Source of the DNA: Ferrimonas balearica
GTDB taxonomy: Bacteria > Pseudomonadota > Gammaproteobacteria > Enterobacterales > Shewanellaceae
DNA: 64,000 bases
Direction of reading: 5' to 3'
Assembly: GCF_019802055.1 (NCBI RefSeq)
Contig: NZ_JAHVHW010000006.1
Location: 1 to 64,000, forward strand
In this document: in pieces, positions 63,207 through 64,000 of the stretch
Numbering within the stretch: the stretch's first letter is position 1
Layout: the number at the start of each line of letters is the position of its first letter
Notes under the pieces: model-generated
The model's input: only the letters and a program-made list of their open reading frames with translations
Database searches by the model: none
Told to the model about the DNA's origin: nothing
Position numbers and translations under genes: made by a program

Positions 63207-63245
63207 GGTGAATTTTTATTCCCATCATATGAATATCACTTGCTT
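63207..63245. promoter_or_regulatory. Paired ARG boxes upstream of argR
   Basis: TGAATTTTTATTCC (63209-63222) matches the ArgR box core TGAAT-N4-ATTCA except the last base, and a second half-conserved box begins with TATGAAT (63228-63234). The TGAAT cores are exactly 21 bases apart, the 18+3 spacing of E. coli tandem ARG boxes bound by one ArgR hexamer. Autoregulation of argR is therefore likely. Confidence 0.68.
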
Positions 63246-63301
63246 TTTAAGCAGACCTTATTCAAAGTGGCCCTGTCCAAACGGCAGAATCGATTAAGAC
63301 A

Positions 63302-63772
63302 ATGAGAAACGCCAACGCACAAGAAGAACTGGTACGCGCCTTCAAGTCCCTGCTGAAAGAGGAACGCTTCGGCTCTCAGGGGGAGATCGTGGCGGCACTG
63401 CAGGCCGCTGGCTTCAGCAACATCAACCAGTCCAAAGTCTCCCGGATGCTGAGTAAATTCGGCGCGGTTCGCACCCGGAATGCCAAGCAGGAGATGGTGT
63501 ACTGCCTGCCTGCAGAACTCGGTGTCCCCACCGCCAACGCCCAGCTGCGAAACCTGGTTCTGGATGTGGACAACAACGGCGCGATGATCGTGGTGCGCAC
63601 CAGCCCGGGTGCCGCCCAGTTGATTGCCCGTCTGCTGGACTCCATGGGTAAAGCTGAGGGGATCCTGGGCACCATCGCAGGGGACGACACCATCTTTATC
63701 GCCCCCAGCCAGATTGAAGCCATGGCGGAGACGCAGGCGACGGTCAAAGAGCTGTTCAACTACCACGATTGA
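63302..63772 (+). CDS. argR: Arginine repressor ArgR
   Basis: ArgR is a hexameric, arginine-binding repressor of arginine biosynthesis and a helper in plasmid recombination. The 156-residue protein has the N-terminal winged helix ([20 protein letters not shown], with [20 protein letters not shown] as recognition helix), and the C-terminal arginine-binding/hexamer domain with [18 protein letters not shown] and [11 protein letters not shown], the motif that binds arginine. Length equals the E. coli protein. It is divergent from mdh, and paired ARG boxes sit 60 bases upstream. It ends in a terminator. Confidence 0.97.
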   Translation: MRNANAQEELVRAFKSLLKEERFGSQGEIVAALQAAGFSNINQSKVSRMLSKFGAVRTRNAKQEMVYCLPAELGVPTANAQLRNLVLDVDNNGAMIVVRTSPGAAQLIARLLDSMGKAEGILGTIAGDDTIFIAPSQIEAMAETQATVKELFNYHD

Positions 63773-63785
63773 ACCGCCCTGATAC

Positions 63786-63814
63786 AAAAACGCCCGGCCT
63801 AAGCCGGGCGTTTT
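63786..63814. terminator. Bidirectional terminator after argR
   Basis: AAAAACGCCCGGC-CTAA-GCCGGGCGTTTT lies 14 bases after the argR stop codon and 16 before the end of the convergent peroxidase gene. Confidence 0.92.
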
Positions 63815-63829
63815 GCGTTTGGAGCTCTG

Positions 63830-64000
63830 TTACAGGCCTGCGGCCTGCTCCAGAAAATCGATGGAGGGGGCAAAGAACGCCGCACCACTCACCGCCTGAG
63901 TGTATTTGAGCAGATGGTCGTAGTGCTCGCCGTCGCCATGAATCATCGACTTCAGCTGGTTGGTGAAGTGCTGGGGCGTTTTGCAGCAGGCGATAAAGAA
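63830..64000 (-). CDS. Dyp-type peroxidase, C-terminal fragment (runs off the window)
   Basis: Only the last 56 residues are in the window; the rest lies beyond the right edge. The piece starts FFIACCKTPQHFTNQL, contains MIHGDGEHYDHLLKYTQAVS and ends GAAFFAPSIDFLEQAAGL. The sequence YTQAVSGAAFFAPSIDFL matches the conserved end of dye-decolorising (Dyp) haem peroxidases such as YfeX, where the line is usually RFTxPVTGxYFFAPSLxxL. Such enzymes use hydrogen peroxide to oxidise various compounds. The haem-binding His and the catalytic Asp lie outside the window and cannot be checked. Confidence 0.78.
   Translation of the reverse strand, partial: FFIACCKTPQHFTNQLKSMIHGDGEHYDHLLKYTQAVSGAAFFAPSIDFLEQAAGL

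Overview
This 64 kb window is a chromosomal segment of a Gammaproteobacterium. Protein similarity and gene order (rapA with DUF3530, csdA-csdE-tcdA, lptD-surA-pdxA-rsmA-apaG-apaH, mdh/argR, ispB/rplU-rpmA-obgE, hdfR/maoP, FNR- and CRP-type sites) fit the Shewanella/Ferrimonas side of the Alteromonadales. The rather GC-rich composition favours a Ferrimonas-like organism; that genus call is inference. Coding density is high, and I see no prophage, CRISPR array, insertion sequence or intact tRNA gene.

Layout. Positions 1-310 hold the leftward leader of an rRNA operon: two tandem promoters and boxA, with the 16S gene just off the left edge. 0.4-10.5 kb: an outer-membrane barrel gene, udp, an unlisted 30-residue membrane protein, a small HTH protein, a small heat-shock protein, the yiaW-yiaV pair, hdfR divergent from a RimK-like ligase and maoP, and a GAF-GAF-GGDEF-EAL protein. 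10.5-21.6 kb: serine catabolism (sdaC, sdaA) under several predicted CRP-type sites, a TSUP exporter, yjjX-tas, the csdA/csdE/tcdA group with an interposed envelope protein, a porin and tpm. 21.7-30.7 kb: a cysteine-rich protein divergent from a Ser/Thr kinase across a perfect FNR-type box, a large metallopeptidase, ybaN and a hybrid histidine kinase. 30.8-44.5 kb: a PhoH-like ATPase, rapA, DUF3530, cytochrome c peroxidase, a structured gene-free element, a secreted protein, mgtE with a structured leader, rnb, a D-2-hydroxyacid dehydrogenase and a methyltransferase. 44.5-54.4 kb: the leftward amgK-murU-djlA-barrel operon divergent from the rightward lptD-surA-pdxA-rsmA-apaG-apaH operon, which has a sigma-E-type promoter. 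54.5-64 kb: a chemoreceptor, a DUF3718 protein, folA, yjjP-yjjB, obgE, rpmA, rplU, ispB, mdh, argR and the end of a Dyp-type peroxidase gene.

How the genes fit together. Envelope biogenesis dominates the second half: LptD inserts LPS, SurA chaperones barrels, and AmgK/MurU recycle peptidoglycan sugar. Anaerobic or carbon-responsive control appears upstream of sdaC and at the kinase/Cys-rich pair. The most interesting unexplained signals are the mgtE leader, which has mutually exclusive pairings around the Shine-Dalgarno; the FNR/CRP-controlled kinase and its seven-cysteine divergent neighbour; the RimK-like ligase lodged between hdfR and maoP; the 30-residue membrane protein with its own promoter and terminator; and two structured intergenic elements (37.4-37.7 kb and the obgE leader).
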